Shown: piece by piece, positions 35,972 to 46,299 of the stretch
Numbering within the stretch: position 1 is the first letter of the stretch
Layout of the letters: the number at the start of each line of letters is the position of its first letter
NCBI GenBank assembly: GCA_947460615.1
Contig: CANHHG010000009.1
Span: 1 to 51,307 of the forward strand
Direction: 5' to 3'
Source of the DNA: Bacteroidota bacterium
GTDB taxonomy: Bacteria > Bacteroidota > Bacteroidia > Flavobacteriales > Flavobacteriaceae
Length of the DNA: 51,307 nt
Made by a program: the position numbers and the translations under genes
Notes under the pieces: model-generated
Database searches by the model: none
Told to the model about the DNA's origin: nothing
What the model saw: only the letters and a program-made list of their open reading frames with translations

Positions 35972-38503
35972 ATGAAAAAAATTACTTTTTTGATTTTCCT
36001 TCTAGTATCGACTTTAGGATTTTCACAACCAACAACAAATGCTCCGGTTCCAACCCGTTTGCAAGCAAATGTTATTTCGATTTTTAGTGATAGCTATACC
36101 TCTGTTGCAACCAATTTTAATCCAAATTGGGGACAAACAGGTGCTGTTAATACTACCTTTAACCCTACTGGTTCAGGAACGAATGTAGCTTTAGCTTACA
36201 CTAATTTCAATTACCAAGGGACGGAATTAACTGCACAAAACGCCTCTTCTATGGAGTTTCTTCATATGGATGTATGGTGTGCTGCAAACCCAACAGCTTC
36301 AATATTAAAAGTTAGCCCGATTAATGGTGCTCCTGGAACTGGTGTAGGTGAATTTTTAGTTACTGTAAACTATACTTCAGGGGCTTGGACAAGTATTGAT
36401 ATTCCTAAAAGTTCATTCACAGGAATGAACTGGGATTCGGTTATTCAATTAAAATTTGCTGCGAATGGCGCTGGAAGTACTGTTCCAATCAATGTATATT
36501 TAGATAATATTTATTTTTGGAAAGCACCAGCTGCGACTGGAACTCCAACAATTACTGGTTTTTCAGTTCCAGCAAAATTAATGGGTGATGCCCCATTTGC
36601 AATTACACCTCCTACTAGTAATAGTACTGGAGCATTTTCATACACAAGTAGCAATACAGCTGTAGCAACAATTAGTGGAAGCACTATTACCGTAGTTGGA
36701 GTAGGTACGTCTACTATCACTGCTAACCAAGCTGCTGCAGGAGCTTATTCTGCCGGAAGTACTACTGCTTTATTTAATGTAACTTTTGGTCCTCCTACAG
36801 TTGCAGCTCCAACACCTCCTGCAAGAGTAGCAGCAGATGTAATGAATTTTTACAGTAGTGCTTACACTGAAATTGCTGGAACCAATTGGAATCCAGGTTG
36901 GGGACAAGCTACAGTTGCTACTGAAATTTTAGTGGCTGGAAATGCTACCAGAAAGATGGCGAATTTAAATTACCAAGGTGCAGAATTTGCAGCTGCTCAA
37001 AATGTTTCTACAATGAACACTTTGCATTTAGATTTATGGACTCCTGATTGTACTTCATTCAAAATTTCTTTGATAAGTGCTGGTTTAGAAAATGCGGTTA
37101 CTTTAACTCCAACACTTTCTGGATGGAATACTTTTGATATTCCATTGACAAGCTACACTGTTCCAAATTTAGCTGCGATTATTCAATTCAAATTTGAATC
37201 AGTTACTCCTGGTAAAACGGTTTATTTAGATAATATTTATTTCTGGAGAAATCCTGCTGCTTTGGCTGCACCGTCGTTACCAATTGATTTCGAATCTTCA
37301 ACTGTAGCTTACACATTTACTGATTTTGATGGTGGAGTAGGTACTAAAATTGCAAATCCTAATTCTGGTGGTATTAATACCTCTGCTAACGTTGGTAGAA
37401 TTGTAAAAGGTGCAGGTCAACCTTGGGCTGGAAGTTTATTAGCTGTAGCTGCACCAATTAATTTTTCAGTAAATAAAATATTTAAAGTTAAAGTATATTC
37501 TCCTAGAGTAGGTGCTAAGCTTTTATTAAAAGTGGAAGGTGCTGCTGGAGTAGTTCCATTTGAAAGAGAAGTTGTAGGAACTGTTGCAAATGCTTGGGAA
37601 GAAATGACATTTGATTATCAAGCAGTTTCAACCACTAACGTGTATACAAAATTAGTTTTCATATTTGATCTTGGTACTGTGGGTGATGGATCTGCAAATT
37701 ACACTTTCTTAGTGGATGATATTCGTTTAATTGCTCCTACTGGGCCTGTTTTAACTCAAATGAGTTTACCAGTTACATTTGATTCTACCACTGTGGATTA
37801 CGGTTTAATTTCATTCGGAGGTACTGCTTCTACTGTAGTGGTTGATCCAACTTCAGCTACAAACAAAGTAGCTAAAGTAATTAAAAATGCTCCAGAAACT
37901 TGGGCAGGTACTACCGTAACAGGTGCTGCAGAACTTGGTTTTAGCCCTGCTATTCCTTTTACTGCAACTGAAAGAAGAATGAATGTTAGAGTTTGGTCTC
38001 CAACTGCTGGTATTCCAGTTCGTTTAAAAGTGGAAGTTGCTGGTGCACCTACTCAATCTGTAGAAACAGAAGCGTTAACTACTGTTGCAAACGGGTGGCA
38101 AACTATGGAATTCAATTTCAATAATCAAGCTGCAGGTACTGCTGCTTTCAATGCTGCATTTGCTTATAACAAAGCATCCATTTTCTTTAATTTTGGTGTA
38201 GCTGGAAGTGGTCAAACTTACTATTTTGACGACATGAAATTCGGTGCTTCTTTAGGAGTTGCTTCTTTCGAGGCTTCAAACATAAGAATGTATCCAAACC
38301 CAACTTCTACTGTTTTCACAATTGATGCAAATGAGGTGATTGAAAATGTTACTTTATACAATGTACTTGGACAAGAAGTTCTTGCAAAAACTTCTAATAG
38401 TAATTCTGTTACTTTAGATGTTGCTAATCTTCAAACTGGAGTTTATGTTGTTAAAACAATGATCGGTGGAGTTGCTTCAACTTCAAGATTAGTTAAAAAT
38501 TAG
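35972..38503 (+). CDS. large T9SS surface glycan-binding protein with repeated beta-sandwich modules
   Basis: An 843-residue secreted protein without a recognisable catalytic domain. The order is: signal peptide (1-18); module A (~22-190) with NFNYQG, LHMDVW and VYLDNIYFW; a bacterial Ig-like domain (~195-275); module A' (~280-428), a clear paralogue of A (LNYQG, LHLDLW, VYLDNIYFW); module B (~435-590, LPIDFES, KVKVYSPRVGAKLLLKVE, LVFIFDLGT); the divergent copy B' (~598-765); and a T9SS sorting domain (~770-843, MYPNPTSTVFTI, GVYVVKT). Module B is nearly duplicated in the lipoprotein at 46300. Modules of this shape bind carbohydrate, so a laminarin-binding, perhaps released or surface-attached role is inferred. 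It is just upstream of the locus regulator and ends in a strong terminator. Confidence 0.85.
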   Translation: MKKITFLIFLLVSTLGFSQPTTNAPVPTRLQANVISIFSDSYTSVATNFNPNWGQTGAVNTTFNPTGSGTNVALAYTNFNYQGTELTAQNASSMEFLHMDVWCAANPTASILKVSPINGAPGTGVGEFLVTVNYTSGAWTSIDIPKSSFTGMNWDSVIQLKFAANGAGSTVPINVYLDNIYFWKAPAATGTPTITGFSVPAKLMGDAPFAITPPTSNSTGAFSYTSSNTAVATISGSTITVVGVGTSTITANQAAAGAYSAGSTTALFNVTFGPPTVAAPTPPARVAADVMNFYSSAYTEIAGTNWNPGWGQATVATEILVAGNATRKMANLNYQGAEFAAAQNVSTMNTLHLDLWTPDCTSFKISLISAGLENAVTLTPTLSGWNTFDIPLTSYTVPNLAAIIQFKFESVTPGKTVYLDNIYFWRNPAALAAPSLPIDFESSTVAYTFTDFDGGVGTKIANPNSGGINTSANVGRIVKGAGQPWAGSLLAVAAPINFSVNKIFKVKVYSPRVGAKLLLKVEGAAGVVPFEREVVGTVANAWEEMTFDYQAVSTTNVYTKLVFIFDLGTVGDGSANYTFLVDDIRLIAPTGPVLTQMSLPVTFDSTTVDYGLISFGGTASTVVVDPTSATNKVAKVIKNAPETWAGTTVTGAAELGFSPAIPFTATERRMNVRVWSPTAGIPVRLKVEVAGAPTQSVETEALTTVANGWQTMEFNFNNQAAGTAAFNAAFAYNKASIFFNFGVAGSGQTYYFDDMKFGASLGVASFEASNIRMYPNPTSTVFTIDANEVIENVTLYNVLGQEVLAKTSNSNSVTLDVANLQTGVYVVKTMIGGVASTSRLVKN

Positions 38504-38526
38504 TTTAGATTATAGTTTATTGTTTA

Positions 38527-38559
38527 GAAAACACGTTCCGAAAGGAACGTGTTTTTTTT
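38527..38559 (+). terminator. strong terminator after the surface binding protein
   Basis: AAACACGTTCC, a GAAA tetraloop and GGAACGTGTTT form an 11-bp stem followed by T8. It separates this gene from the regulator gene. Confidence 0.9.
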
Positions 38560-38666
38560 ATTGCTTTGATGTGAGTTTAATAAAAATGAATTTAATAAAT
38601 ATCTGATTTATATTGTTTAATTTGATTTTTTTTTATCTTTATAATCCCTAAAAATTAATATAAATC

Positions 38667-41477
38667 ATGTTAAATAATAAATTCGGCTTCTCAATAGTAT
38701 TCTTGTTAAGTTTCCAAATTCTATTTTGCCAAGAGTTGCCACCTATTGTAAAATACACCCCGTCATCCTATGGGGCTGGAAACCAGAATTGGATGATTTC
38801 GCAGGATAAAAATGATTTTATTTATTTTGCTAATAATGAAGGGTTATTAGAATATAATGGGACCACATGGAGTCTTTATCCCTCTCCAAATGAAACTATT
38901 ATTCGTTCGGTTAATGTAATCGATAATAGAATATACACCGGATGTTATATGGAATTCGGTTATTGGATTCGTCAATCCAACGGTCAATTAAAATATACCT
39001 CACTAAGTAAATCATTGAAAGATAAGATTCAAGATGATGAACAATTTTGGAATATATTAAATTATGATCAATGGGTGATATTCCAATCCTTAAGCAAGAT
39101 ATTTATTTATGATACCAAATCAGGAAAATTCAATATTATATCTCCAAAAAATGGAATTGTAAAATCTTTTAGAACTAATAGTGCTATATATTATCAGTCT
39201 CCCGGTGAAGGTCTTTTTGAAATTGAAAATGGAAAAAGTAAATTAATATCCAATAATATTGTTTTTCAAAAAGGTAGAATTGTTTCAGTATTCTCTACCG
39301 TAGAAGGATTGTTAATACAAACTCAATCCGATGGATTGTTTAAATTGATAGCTGGAAACGTTACTAAATCTCCAACCTTCATGGATTCTGGGATTTCATC
39401 AAGTACAATTTATAGCAGCAGAATATTATCGGACGGTAGTTTTGCATTAGGAACAGTATCTAATGGAATTTTTATAATTTCTAGAGAAGGAAAAGTAAAA
39501 TACCACATTACTCAAAATAAAGGTCTTAGTAATAATACTGTTTTATCTCTTTTTGAAGATTCTGATAAAAATTTATGGCTTGGTTTAGATAATGGGATTA
39601 ATTGTATCAACATTCAATCGCCTGTTAGAAGTTTTGCTGATAATACAGGAATTCTTGGAACTGTTTATACTTCAATTGTTCATCAAGGGAAGTTATATAT
39701 CGGGACCAATCAAGGTTTGTTTTTCAAGACTTTTGGAACTAATGATGATTTTCAATTTATCATCGGTACAAAAGGACAAGTTTGGTCATTATTTGAAAAT
39801 CAAGGTACTCTTTTTTGCGGTCATGATTCAGGAACTTTTATTATAAATTCAGGTGTTGCAACCTGTATTTTTTCTCAATCTGGTACTTGGAAATTCTCAA
39901 AAGTTCCAAATCATAGTAATTTATTACTTCAAGGAAATTATTACGGGGTTTCAGTTTTGGAGAATCTTAACAATAAATGGGTTTTCAGAAATAAAATTAC
40001 TGGATTCGATTATTCTTCCCGCTATTTTGAAATTACCAATTCTCTTGATGTTTTTGTGAGTCACGAATATAAAGGTGTTTTCAGATTTAAGTTAGATCAA
40101 AACCTATTAAAAACCAATAAATTCATTACCTATAAAACCCCTACAAAAGGTAAAAATGCAAGTTTAGTTAAGTTCAACAACCAAATATATTACGCGTACA
40201 AAGACGGAATATTAAAATTGAATTTAAAAACGAATGAATTCGAGAAAGATAAATTATTAAGTTCTGTATTTGAAAATGACGAATACACTTCAGGTAAGAT
40301 GATTGTAGATAATTCAAATAAAATTTGGTTGTTTTCTAAAAACTATATTCATTATTTCACCCTAAGTAAATTAAGCTCCGATTTAAAACAAAATAACATT
40401 CCAATTCCAGCAGCATTAACCAATTCGATGTCAGGATTTGAAAACATTACTCAAATTTCTAATTACGGCTATTTAATTGGAACTACGGATGGTTATTATA
40501 CCATGAACATCAATGATTTGAGTTTTAAAAATTATAATGTTTCAATTTCAAACATTAGTGTAAATAAAATAAATGAGACTTCTTTTTTTGCCCCAATAAC
40601 AGAAGAAGGGGAGTTCAAGCATGAAGAAAATAATATAACGTTTAATTACACTGTACCAGAATATAATAAATACATAAATGCCGAATATCAATACTTACTT
40701 GAAGGTGTTCAAGACGAATGGAGTGAATGGAATGCAAAATCATCAGTAAACTTTAAAAATTTATCTCCTGGGGAATATACTTTTAAGGTGAGAGCTAAAA
40801 TAGCGAATTCCTCCCCAGAAAACATCGCGACTTATACATTTGTTATTCATAAACCTTGGTATGCTACAAATTTCGCAGTTATCTTTTATTTGATCGTATT
40901 TATGGTATTGGCTCATTTTATTAATAAAGCGTATAAAAACTATTATCATACTCAAAGAGAAAAATTGATTGAAGAGAATAATTTATTGCTAGAAATTAAA
41001 GAACTGGAGAATTCTCAAGAATTGATGAAAATTAGAAATGAACAACTCTCACAAGATGTTGATACAAAAAATAAAGAATTGGCTGTTTCAACAATGAGTT
41101 TAATCAAGAAAAACGAACTTTTATCACTGATTAAAGAAGATTTAAAAAACACCTCTGAAGAGAGTAATAATAGTATAAAATCGGTGATTAAAAACATTAC
41201 TAAAAACATCTCGGAAGAAGACTCTTGGACCGTTTTTAAAGAGGCTTTTGATAATGCGGATAAAGACTTTTTGAAGAAAGTAAAATTAGCACATCCCTCA
41301 CTAACCCCAAATGATTTACGACTTTGTGCCTACCTGAGATTGAACCTTTCTTCTAAAGAAGTGGCGCCTTTGATTAATATTTCTGTTCGAAGTGTAGAGA
41401 TTAAACGCTATCGATTGCGTAAAAAAATGGAATTACCCCATGAACAGGGTCTAGTTGAGTATATTTTATCCATTTAA
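38667..41477 (+). CDS. membrane-bound one-component regulator: propeller sensor, Y_Y_Y, TM, LuxR-type HTH
   Basis: A 936-residue sensor-regulator. A signal peptide or anchor (1-22) leads into a periplasmic beta-propeller of two-component-regulator repeats (for example NTVLSLFEDSDKNLWLGLDNGIN) and a Y_Y_Y domain (~650-725, YQYLLEGVQDEWSEWN, LSPGEYTFKVRAK). A TM helix (~730-753), a coiled coil (~760-830) and a C-terminal LuxR-type HTH follow (~870-936, LTPNDLRLCAYLRLNLSSKE, SVRSVEIKRYRLRKKMEL). There is no histidine kinase, ATPase or receiver domain, so it is not a classical hybrid two-component system. It should bind an oligosaccharide in the periplasm and act on DNA directly from the membrane. 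It sits upstream of susC, its likely target. Confidence 0.9.
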   Translation: MLNNKFGFSIVFLLSFQILFCQELPPIVKYTPSSYGAGNQNWMISQDKNDFIYFANNEGLLEYNGTTWSLYPSPNETIIRSVNVIDNRIYTGCYMEFGYWIRQSNGQLKYTSLSKSLKDKIQDDEQFWNILNYDQWVIFQSLSKIFIYDTKSGKFNIISPKNGIVKSFRTNSAIYYQSPGEGLFEIENGKSKLISNNIVFQKGRIVSVFSTVEGLLIQTQSDGLFKLIAGNVTKSPTFMDSGISSSTIYSSRILSDGSFALGTVSNGIFIISREGKVKYHITQNKGLSNNTVLSLFEDSDKNLWLGLDNGINCINIQSPVRSFADNTGILGTVYTSIVHQGKLYIGTNQGLFFKTFGTNDDFQFIIGTKGQVWSLFENQGTLFCGHDSGTFIINSGVATCIFSQSGTWKFSKVPNHSNLLLQGNYYGVSVLENLNNKWVFRNKITGFDYSSRYFEITNSLDVFVSHEYKGVFRFKLDQNLLKTNKFITYKTPTKGKNASLVKFNNQIYYAYKDGILKLNLKTNEFEKDKLLSSVFENDEYTSGKMIVDNSNKIWLFSKNYIHYFTLSKLSSDLKQNNIPIPAALTNSMSGFENITQISNYGYLIGTTDGYYTMNINDLSFKNYNVSISNISVNKINETSFFAPITEEGEFKHEENNITFNYTVPEYNKYINAEYQYLLEGVQDEWSEWNAKSSVNFKNLSPGEYTFKVRAKIANSSPENIATYTFVIHKPWYATNFAVIFYLIVFMVLAHFINKAYKNYYHTQREKLIEENNLLLEIKELENSQELMKIRNEQLSQDVDTKNKELAVSTMSLIKKNELLSLIKEDLKNTSEESNNSIKSVIKNITKNISEEDSWTVFKEAFDNADKDFLKKVKLAHPSLTPNDLRLCAYLRLNLSSKEVAPLINISVRSVEIKRYRLRKKMELPHEQGLVEYILSI

Positions 41478-41727
41478 CTAACTAACTTTTTTCTGCTATA
41501 ACTATACAACGCCACAACATACGACTATAATAATATTCATTTTTCATATAAATTTAAATTAATTTTTCCGAAGATAGCGCCATTAAAGCCTCATATAATT
41601 GATTTTTTTATACGTTTAATCACAATCAGATTATTATTTTCAATTGTATGATTTTTGTTGTGGTGACTTTTATTTTTTTATCACTGCATAACAATATTTT
41701 TATATTCTTAAAACAAACCAAATTATT

Positions 41728-44700
41728 ATGAAATCAAAATTATTATTTATTGCTTTTATACTTTTTTCTTCAGTTGGTTATTCCCAATTTGTTGAAATTA
41801 GTGGAAAAGTAATTGATTCCAAAACAAATACTCCTTTAGTAGGCGTAAATGTTGAAATTCAAAATTCCTCACAATTTTTAATTACTGATGTAGACGGTAG
41901 CTTTAAATTTTCTAAAGTTCCATCAGGATCTAAGTTAATTTTTAGTTTTATAGGTTATAAAAATTATGAATATAAAGCCAACAAGTCACAAACAATCAGC
42001 GTGCAAATGCAAACTTCTTCAGAGAATTTGGATGAAATTGTAGTAGTTGGTTATGGATCCAAAAAGAAACGTAATGTTACAGGTTCGGTTTCAGTGGTTT
42101 CTAGCAAGACTATTGATGAGTTAAAACCTATAAATGCTACTCAAGCTTTGCAAGGAACAGTTGCCGGTGTTGTGGTAACTAGTGGTTCTGGAGCGCCAGG
42201 TTCAGGATTTAATATTAGAATTAGAGGTATATCTTCAAACTCAAGTAATGCTCCCTATACTTTAATAGATGGGTATGAAGGAGATATTAGTTTGCTAAAC
42301 CCATCTGATATAGAATCGGTAACGGTTTTAAAAGATGCTCAAGCATCGGTTTATGGTTCTAAAGGGGCCAATGGAGTCGTATTGGTAACAACTAAAATGG
42401 GTAAGAAAAATTCTAAAGTTAAAGTTTCCTTTAATTCTTATTTTGGTTTCCAAGAAACTACTAAAAAAATTAGATTGTTAGATGCAACAGAATATGCTCT
42501 TTTATTAAATGAAAGTTATGGAAATGGGGGACAAGCTTTGCCTTATCCTATTGTGACTGGTTTAGGAAAGGGAACTGATTGGCAAGATCAAGTTTTCCAA
42601 AAAGCAGGTATTTCAAATAGAGATTTTTCTTTATCTGGTGGATCAGATAAAATTACTTTTTCTTTAAGTGCTTCGAATATTGCTCAAGATGGTATTATTG
42701 GATTAGATAAATCTGGATTCGATAGAAGCAACGCCAGAATATCATTGGGTATCGATATTTCACCAAAATTAAATTTCTCAACCAACTTAATTTACACTGA
42801 TTATAACAGAAAGAGTTTAAATGAAAATGGTATCGGTTCAGTATTATTTAATGCAATTAATACCCCAGCTACACTTTCTCCATATAATACTGATGGAACA
42901 TATACATTAGTTCCTGCTACTCCAGGTTTTGGAAATGAAGTAATCAACCCTTTAGCACAAATTGAAAATACCTACAATAACTATAACCAACAAAGAATCA
43001 ATGGTAATTTTGTATTGCAATACAAACCAACGGACGATATAAAAATTACTACTCGATATGGTTTTGATTCTGCAAATGATGTAGGGAAATCATTTAGTAA
43101 AAGAATTGATTACGGTAATTCAAAAGTTTTTAATGTAACTAATAATAGTGTATCTCAGAAAGCGACCCGATTCAGTAGTTTTACTTTTGATTTATTTGGA
43201 GAATATGAAAAAACTTTCTTAGAAGATCACAAAATTAAATTGACTGTTGGAGGAACTTTATTCCAAAATAAAGGAGAAGGATTGTTCGCTACAGGATTCA
43301 ATGTACCATATAATTCATGGCAATTTGCAGATATTGCTTTAGCAGGTGCGCCTACTTTTGTAGATTTAGATGTTGATCCTAATTCACTTCCTAGACCTGG
43401 AATTGTGACTAATGGATCGTATAAATCTACTCCATACAAGCGACCATCAATATTTACCACTTTAGATTACAATTTTAAAGAGAAATATTTGTTGTCTTTC
43501 ATTTTTAGAAGAGATCAATCAAGTAGCTTTTCTGAAAATAATAGTGTAGCCTATTTCAAATCAATTTTAGGAGGATGGCTAGTTTCTCAGGAGGATTTCT
43601 TTAATAAAAATGGAATTGTTAATTTCTTAAAATTAAAGGGAAGTTATGGTACTTTAGGAAATGATGTCGCTCCATCAAATGCTTACCGATCTCAATTATC
43701 TGGTGAAGGAGTTTATGTTTTTGATAACATTTTAACTACAGGAGTAGCCGTGGGAACAATTCCTAATAAGGATTTAAGATGGGAGTCTGATACCAAAATA
43801 GATTTAGGATTTGAATCCAAGTTATTTGATAATAAATTGGAAGTGACCGCTGATTATTTTAATAATACAAGATCAGATTTAATTATTGGTGGAGTGCCAA
43901 TTTCAGGAATCAATGGAGGTTACGCACCTGGTTCAGGAGCGCCTGCAGTAAATGCTGGAAAAGTTAAAAACTCAGGTTTCGAATTGGTTTTGAATTATAA
44001 AGACAATATCAATGATTTTAAATACGATTTAGGATTCAATATTACCACTATCAATAACGAAGTATTAGAAGTGAACAACTCTACTAATTATATCGAAGGC
44101 GGCTCTTTTGCAATAGGACAATTACCTCCTACAAGAATGGAAGTGGGTCAGCCAATTGGAGTTTTCTACGGTCTTCAAACAGAGGGTATTTTTCAAAATC
44201 AAGCGGAAATTAATGCAGCACCTGCTCAAAATTTAGGATCACCAACTTCCCCTGGGGACATTCGATTTAAAGATGTTAATGGTGATGGAGTAGTTGATTT
44301 TAAAGATAGAACTTACATTGGGAAATCAATTGCTGATTATACACTTGGATTTAATATTAATTTAAATTACAAAAACTTTGATTTTGTTTCTTATTCTTAT
44401 GCCTCTGTTGGAAATGACATGATAAGAAATTACGAAAGAACAGAAAACAAGTTGAATAAACTTAATTACATATTGGATCGTTGGACTGGAGAAGGAACAA
44501 GTAATACCGTTCCTAGAGTAACAACCGGAGCTTCAAGCAATAATTTATTTTCAAGTTATTTTGTAGAAGATGCTTCTTTTTTGAGAATTCAAACGATTCA
44601 ATTAGGATATTCTCTTCCTAAAAAGATTATTGATAGTTTTGGAATTTCTAAATTCAGATTGTATGGATCCATAAATAACGTATATACTTTCTCTAAATAC

Positions 44701-44811
44701 AGAGGGTTTGACGCTACTGCAAATACAGGAGATCCTATAGCTGGAGGAATTGATTCTGGTTTCTATCCAGCACCAAGAATATTTTCAATTGGTCTAAATC
44801 TTAATTTTTAA
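41728..44811 (+). CDS. susC: SusC-like TonB-dependent glycan transporter
   Basis: The outer-membrane channel that imports oligosaccharides with SusD as lid. The 1027-residue protein has a signal peptide (1-19), a carboxypeptidase-like domain (~22-95), the TonB box region ending DEIVVVGYGSKKKRNVTGSV, and a plug with NATQALQGTVAGVVVTSGSG, RIRGISS and VLKDAQASVYGSKGANGVV. The barrel ends in SIGLNLNF. The RGISS and GSKGANGV blocks are SusC/RagA hallmarks. It leads an operon with susD 10 nt behind. The 250-nt upstream gap carries CCACAACA (41511-41518) and its reverse complement (41656-41663). Confidence 0.96.
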   Translation: MKSKLLFIAFILFSSVGYSQFVEISGKVIDSKTNTPLVGVNVEIQNSSQFLITDVDGSFKFSKVPSGSKLIFSFIGYKNYEYKANKSQTISVQMQTSSENLDEIVVVGYGSKKKRNVTGSVSVVSSKTIDELKPINATQALQGTVAGVVVTSGSGAPGSGFNIRIRGISSNSSNAPYTLIDGYEGDISLLNPSDIESVTVLKDAQASVYGSKGANGVVLVTTKMGKKNSKVKVSFNSYFGFQETTKKIRLLDATEYALLLNESYGNGGQALPYPIVTGLGKGTDWQDQVFQKAGISNRDFSLSGGSDKITFSLSASNIAQDGIIGLDKSGFDRSNARISLGIDISPKLNFSTNLIYTDYNRKSLNENGIGSVLFNAINTPATLSPYNTDGTYTLVPATPGFGNEVINPLAQIENTYNNYNQQRINGNFVLQYKPTDDIKITTRYGFDSANDVGKSFSKRIDYGNSKVFNVTNNSVSQKATRFSSFTFDLFGEYEKTFLEDHKIKLTVGGTLFQNKGEGLFATGFNVPYNSWQFADIALAGAPTFVDLDVDPNSLPRPGIVTNGSYKSTPYKRPSIFTTLDYNFKEKYLLSFIFRRDQSSSFSENNSVAYFKSILGGWLVSQEDFFNKNGIVNFLKLKGSYGTLGNDVAPSNAYRSQLSGEGVYVFDNILTTGVAVGTIPNKDLRWESDTKIDLGFESKLFDNKLEVTADYFNNTRSDLIIGGVPISGINGGYAPGSGAPAVNAGKVKNSGFELVLNYKDNINDFKYDLGFNITTINNEVLEVNNSTNYIEGGSFAIGQLPPTRMEVGQPIGVFYGLQTEGIFQNQAEINAAPAQNLGSPTSPGDIRFKDVNGDGVVDFKDRTYIGKSIADYTLGFNINLNYKNFDFVSYSYASVGNDMIRNYERTENKLNKLNYILDRWTGEGTSNTVPRVTTGASSNNLFSSYFVEDASFLRIQTIQLGYSLPKKIIDSFGISKFRLYGSINNVYTFSKYRGFDATANTGDPIAGGIDSGFYPAPRIFSIGLNLNF

Positions 44812-44821
44812 TCTCTTTAAA

Positions 44822-46297
44822 ATGAAAAAATATACTATTCTAACCGCTTTTTTATTAGTAACAACTTCATTAATAACGGTTTCTTGTTCTAAGGAATTTA
44901 TAAATGAAGAAGCACCTTATACAATTGATTCTGAAAGTTATTTCAACTCAGAATCCGATTACAATAAAGCCCTAATTGGAGCTTATGACATGTTACAATC
45001 TTCTTACATCAACGTAATGTTAGGTGAAATTGCTTCTGACAATACTTTATCTGGTGGCGAAAGTGCTACTGATGTAATTGGAATTCAACAAATCGATGAA
45101 ATGACGCACACAGCAGTAAATCCAAACTTGAAAGACGTTTGGAATTGGATGTTTGCTGGAGTTCAACGTTGTAACTACATCATGGAATTTAAAGACAAAA
45201 CTGATTTTGCAAATAAAAATCAAGTTATCGGTGAAACAAGATTCTTAAGAGCCTATTATCATTTTGAATTGGTTAAATTTTTTGGTGGAATTCCTTTAAA
45301 AGGAGATAAGAGATTTAGTGTAAATGATGAAAAATCTATTCCTAGATCTTCTACAGCTGAGGTGTATGCCTCAATTGAAGCCGATTTATTGTTTGCGATC
45401 AATAACTTAAATCCAATAGCTTCACAAAAAGGTAGAGCTACTAAGGGTGCCGCTCAAGCATTATTAGGAAAAGTTTATTTATACCAAAATAAATTTGTAG
45501 AAAGTGCTGCAGTATTAGAAAGTTTAATTACTTCGAATACTTATTCTTTAGTAAATAACTACAATTCCATTTTTGAAAATTCTGGAGAAAATAATGCAGA
45601 ATCTGTATTTGAAGTTCAATATACTGATGCCGAAGGTGCTAGTTTTGGATGTCTTCAATGTAGTGAAGGAAACGTAGCAGTTGGTTTTAATGGTATAAGA
45701 AATTATGTAGGACCACTTTTTGATTCTGGTTATAGTTTTAACGTACCAACTCAAGAAGCCTTCAATTCTTTTGAAACTGGAGATAATAGAAGAGATGTTG
45801 CTATTTTAAATATCGCAACTTGGGCTACATTAAATGCTGGTGTTTCTTATGGAATGGGTTACAAACATACCGGTTTCTTTAACCGAAAATATATTGCTCG
45901 TCAAGGTGATGCCAATGTGGGAGATCAAAACTTAACCAATCCAAATAATTATCGTTCTATTCGTTATGCTGACGTATTGCTAATGGCTGCTGAAGCGTAT
46001 AGCCGTTCTGGAAATAATTCAAAAGGGCAACAATACATTAATGCAGTTAGAGATAGAGCATTTGGAGATACCAACCACAGAATTAGCCTTACAGGTCAGT
46101 CCTTAACTGATGCTATCTGGACGGAAAGAAGATTAGAGTTATTAGGTGAAGGTCACCGTTTCTTTGATCTTGTACGTACTGGAAAAGCAGTTGGAAAAAT
46201 TACTGGCTTTGCAGCAAATAAAAACGAGTTATTCCCAATTCCTTTTGAAGAAATCCAATTTTCAAATGGTAATTGGCAACAAAATCCTGGATACTAA
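44822..46297 (+). CDS. susD: SusD-like surface glycan-binding lipoprotein
   Basis: The lid and binding partner of SusC. The 491-residue protein has a lipobox in LITVSCSKEF, an N-terminal TPR-rich helical scaffold (YNKALIGAYDMLQSSY, FLRAYYHFELVKFFGGIPL, RATKGAAQALLGKVYLYQNK) and the typical end RYADVLLMAAEAYSRSGN, WTERRLELLGEGHRFFDLVR. The FLRAYYHFELVK motif is diagnostic. The next gene starts 2 nt after its stop codon. Confidence 0.97.
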   Translation: MKKYTILTAFLLVTTSLITVSCSKEFINEEAPYTIDSESYFNSESDYNKALIGAYDMLQSSYINVMLGEIASDNTLSGGESATDVIGIQQIDEMTHTAVNPNLKDVWNWMFAGVQRCNYIMEFKDKTDFANKNQVIGETRFLRAYYHFELVKFFGGIPLKGDKRFSVNDEKSIPRSSTAEVYASIEADLLFAINNLNPIASQKGRATKGAAQALLGKVYLYQNKFVESAAVLESLITSNTYSLVNNYNSIFENSGENNAESVFEVQYTDAEGASFGCLQCSEGNVAVGFNGIRNYVGPLFDSGYSFNVPTQEAFNSFETGDNRRDVAILNIATWATLNAGVSYGMGYKHTGFFNRKYIARQGDANVGDQNLTNPNNYRSIRYADVLLMAAEAYSRSGNNSKGQQYINAVRDRAFGDTNHRISLTGQSLTDAIWTERRLELLGEGHRFFDLVRTGKAVGKITGFAANKNELFPIPFEEIQFSNGNWQQNPGY

Positions 46298-46299
46298 AA

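Noticed and set aside
39592..40059. Plus-strand open frames of 84 and 68 codons inside the regulator gene
   Set aside because: They are out of frame with a continuous propeller-domain coding sequence and lack any recognisable feature.
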